This document shows, piece after piece, positions 5,764 through 6,812 of a stretch of 6,812 nt of DNA. The DNA is from JALCLA01 sp965653565 (GTDB taxonomy: Bacteria; Pseudomonadota; Gammaproteobacteria; Xanthomonadales; Xanthomonadaceae). The DNA is taken from positions 1 through 6,812 of the forward strand of contig CBFHAI010000096.1 of NCBI GenBank assembly GCA_965653565.1, in the 5' to 3' direction. Every line of letters starts with the position of its first letter. Position 1 is the stretch's first letter. A program made the translations under genes and the position numbers. The notes under the pieces were generated by a model. The model had not been told where the DNA came from and ran no database searches. It worked only from the letters and a program-made list of their open reading frames with translations.

Positions 5764-6501
5764 ATGTCGCTTCGTCCCGGATGCTGGCTGCTGCTGTCGC
5801 TCGTCCTCGCTGCGTGTACCCACGCACCGCCGCGCAATCCGCTGGCGCAGTGGGTGCCATCGAACAACGAAGGCCCGCGACTGCCGATCCTGATCGTCAT
5901 CCACGCCACCGAACAGGAGTCGGTACACGAGAGCCTCGACACCTTGCGCGGCGAGAACAGCACCGGCCCGGTGAGCGCCCACTATCTGATCGGCCGCGAC
6001 GGTGAACGCTATCAACTGGTGGCCGACGAACGCCGCGCCTGGCACGCCGGCAGCGGCCGCTGGGGCACGATCACCGACCTGAATTCCGCTTCGATCGGTA
6101 TCGAACTGGATAACGACGGCGGTGCGCCGTTCCCCGCTGCGCAGATCGAATCGCTGCTGATCCTGCTCGACGACCTGTGCACGCGCCACCGCATCCCGCG
6201 CACCCAGGTCATCGCGCACGCCGATCTGGCGCCTGTACGCAAAAGCGACCCGAATCATTTGTTCCCGTGGCAGCGACTTGCGCAAGCGGGTTTCGGAATC
6301 TGGCCGCAACCGCCCTTCGAAACACCGCCGACGGAGTTCGATCCATGGATGGCGCTGCGGGTGATCGGATACTCGCTCGAAGACCCTGCCGCGACGGTGC
6401 GGGCATTTCATCGGCGGTTTCGTGGGGTGGAGGTTTCCAGTGGGGATCTTGATGGGAGGGATTTGGAGTTGTTGTATGCGTTGATGCGTGAGGGGGGTTG
6501 A
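5764..6501 (+). CDS. amiD: Lipoprotein N-acetylmuramoyl-L-alanine amidase (AmiD type)
   Basis: A zinc-dependent amidase that cleaves the bond between N-acetylmuramic acid and L-alanine in peptidoglycan or its turnover fragments, anchored as a lipoprotein. The N-terminus has a lipobox LAAC with lipidated Cys18 after a short hydrophobic segment; the next residue is Thr, not Asp, so outer-membrane sorting is expected. The Amidase_2 domain (about 40-175) carries zinc ligands His47 (VIHAT), His152 (IAHADLAP) and Asp162 (RKSDPNHLFPW), with Glu114 (IGIELDN) and Lys160 as AmpD-like catalytic residues. The C-terminal part (about 190-243) resembles a small peptidoglycan-binding helical domain. This matches E. 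coli AmiD in architecture and approximate length (245 residues) and differs from cytoplasmic AmpD by the lipoprotein signal and the extra domain. AAAGG (5754-5758) lies five bases before ATG 5764. The last 25 or so codons shift to GGG/TTG/GTT-type usage unlike the rest. Confidence 0.93.
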   Translation: MSLRPGCWLLLSLVLAACTHAPPRNPLAQWVPSNNEGPRLPILIVIHATEQESVHESLDTLRGENSTGPVSAHYLIGRDGERYQLVADERRAWHAGSGRWGTITDLNSASIGIELDNDGGAPFPAAQIESLLILLDDLCTRHRIPRTQVIAHADLAPVRKSDPNHLFPWQRLAQAGFGIWPQPPFETPPTEFDPWMALRVIGYSLEDPAATVRAFHRRFRGVEVSSGDLDGRDLELLYALMREGG

Positions 6502-6551
6502 ATTTTTGTTGGTGGTATTTGCGGGGCCGGGTAACTTCTTAAGGTTCGGTT

Positions 6552-6653
6552 CTTCGCGAGACCCAACAATTCTCGTCATTCTCGCGTAGGCGGGAATCCA
6601 GTGACTTTGAGGCGTTCTGCTTCCCTCGGTTTTAGTTGTTGCGACTTCGCGAG
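6552..6653. repeat. REP-like palindrome within a segment bounded by 9-base direct repeats
   Basis: CTTCGCGAG occurs at 6552-6560 and again at 6645-6653. Just inside, three bases from each copy, lie inverted CAACAA (6564-6569) and TTGTTG (6636-6641). Within the enclosed 84 bases is the imperfect palindrome ATTCTCGC-GTAG-GCGGGAAT (6578-6597), followed by CCAGTGACTTT. The palindrome and that tail are, to my knowledge, a very common intergenic dispersed sequence in Xanthomonadaceae. No coding potential was found. Confidence 0.55.
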
Positions 6654-6659
6654 TTTCGT

Positions 6660-6812
6660 CCCCCTCAGCGGGGGCCGAGTCACTTTCTCTTGCTTGTCCA
6701 AGAGAAAGTAACCAAAGAGAAGGACACCCCGGTGCCGCGCCTGATTTGCGTCCATGCAAATCAGGTTCGCGCGTCGGCTACGGGGTTCTTCGACGGCACA
6801 TCCATGTGCCGA
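6660..6812 (+). repeat. Multi-hairpin dispersed repeat element, cut by the window end
   Basis: Four stem-loops with perfect stems follow one another: CCCCC/GGGGG (6660-6664 with 6670-6674); an 11-base stem ACTTTCTCTTG (6682-6692) with 6699-6709; a 10-base stem CCTGATTTGC (6740-6749) with 6756-6765; and CGGCACAT (6794-6801) with 6804-6811. Spacers are short and contain no convincing gene. Phrases such as GAGAAAGTAACCAAAGAGAAGG are familiar to me from many intergenic copies in Xanthomonadales, where translations of them pollute hypothetical proteins. The region from 6502 to here otherwise holds no gene. The element probably continues past the window. Confidence 0.6.

Noticed and set aside
6578..6597. 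SMAG-type GTAG REP element
   Set aside because: GTAG is present but sits in the loop rather than at the stem terminus as in SMAG elements, and one arm has a mismatch; kept only as REP-like.
5428..6759. 443-codon - strand frame covering the amidase gene and the right-edge repeat
   Set aside because: Antisense of amiD plus a translated repeat; the SHWIPAYARMTR-type string is a known by-product of translating the dispersed repeat.
6660..6812. CRISPR array
   Set aside because: The stems differ in sequence from one another and there are no repeated units with unique spacers; no cas genes are present.

Overview
The window is GC-rich, tightly packed chromosomal DNA. It most resembles the Xanthomonadales (Lysobacteraceae or Rhodanobacteraceae type, Gammaproteobacteria). 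This is inferred from gene content, from codon use strongly biased to G/C in the third position, and from the right-edge repeat, whose segments I recognise as dispersed intergenic sequence in that order. There is no rRNA, tRNA, CRISPR array, transposase or phage gene. Most genes are housekeeping or repair enzymes; the less ordinary material is in small genes, leaders and repeats.

Left part (1-2033, + strand): folE2 encodes GTP cyclohydrolase IB, the entry step to folate. A flavodoxin-like NAD(P)H-dependent FMN/quinone reductase follows. Next is a 60-codon gene for a conserved, highly charged small protein that starts at GTG. Its AGGAGG ribosome binding site is the 3' arm of a long hairpin (1804-1843), a candidate translation-controlling RNA element.

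Middle (2051-4477, - strand): three genes in transcription order encode exodeoxyribonuclease III (xth), a DUF72/YecE protein and an Nei/Fpg-type DNA glycosylase. They overlap by 4 and 8 bases, so they look like one translationally coupled base-excision-repair operon. The exonuclease has a Lys/Ala/Pro-rich C-terminal tail like those on bacterial histone-H1-like proteins. A protein of unknown function between an AP endonuclease and a glycosylase is a useful clue to DUF72. A good intrinsic terminator (4564-4600, - strand) separates this operon from the gene upstream.

Right-middle (4762-5635, - strand): a secreted alpha/beta-hydrolase of unknown substrate is followed, 88 bases downstream, by a 47-residue Gln/Gly-rich disordered protein with a strong ribosome binding site and a small leader hairpin. 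Divergent from the hydrolase is a lipoprotein N-acetylmuramoyl-L-alanine amidase of AmiD type (5764-6501, + strand), acting in peptidoglycan turnover at the outer membrane.

Right edge (6502-6812): no gene. It holds an REP-like palindrome inside a short segment bounded by 9-base direct repeats, then a run of four hairpins with perfect stems. This is probably a copy of a dispersed multi-hairpin repeat that continues beyond the window. The last codons of the amidase gene, next to it, shift to G/T-rich codon use.
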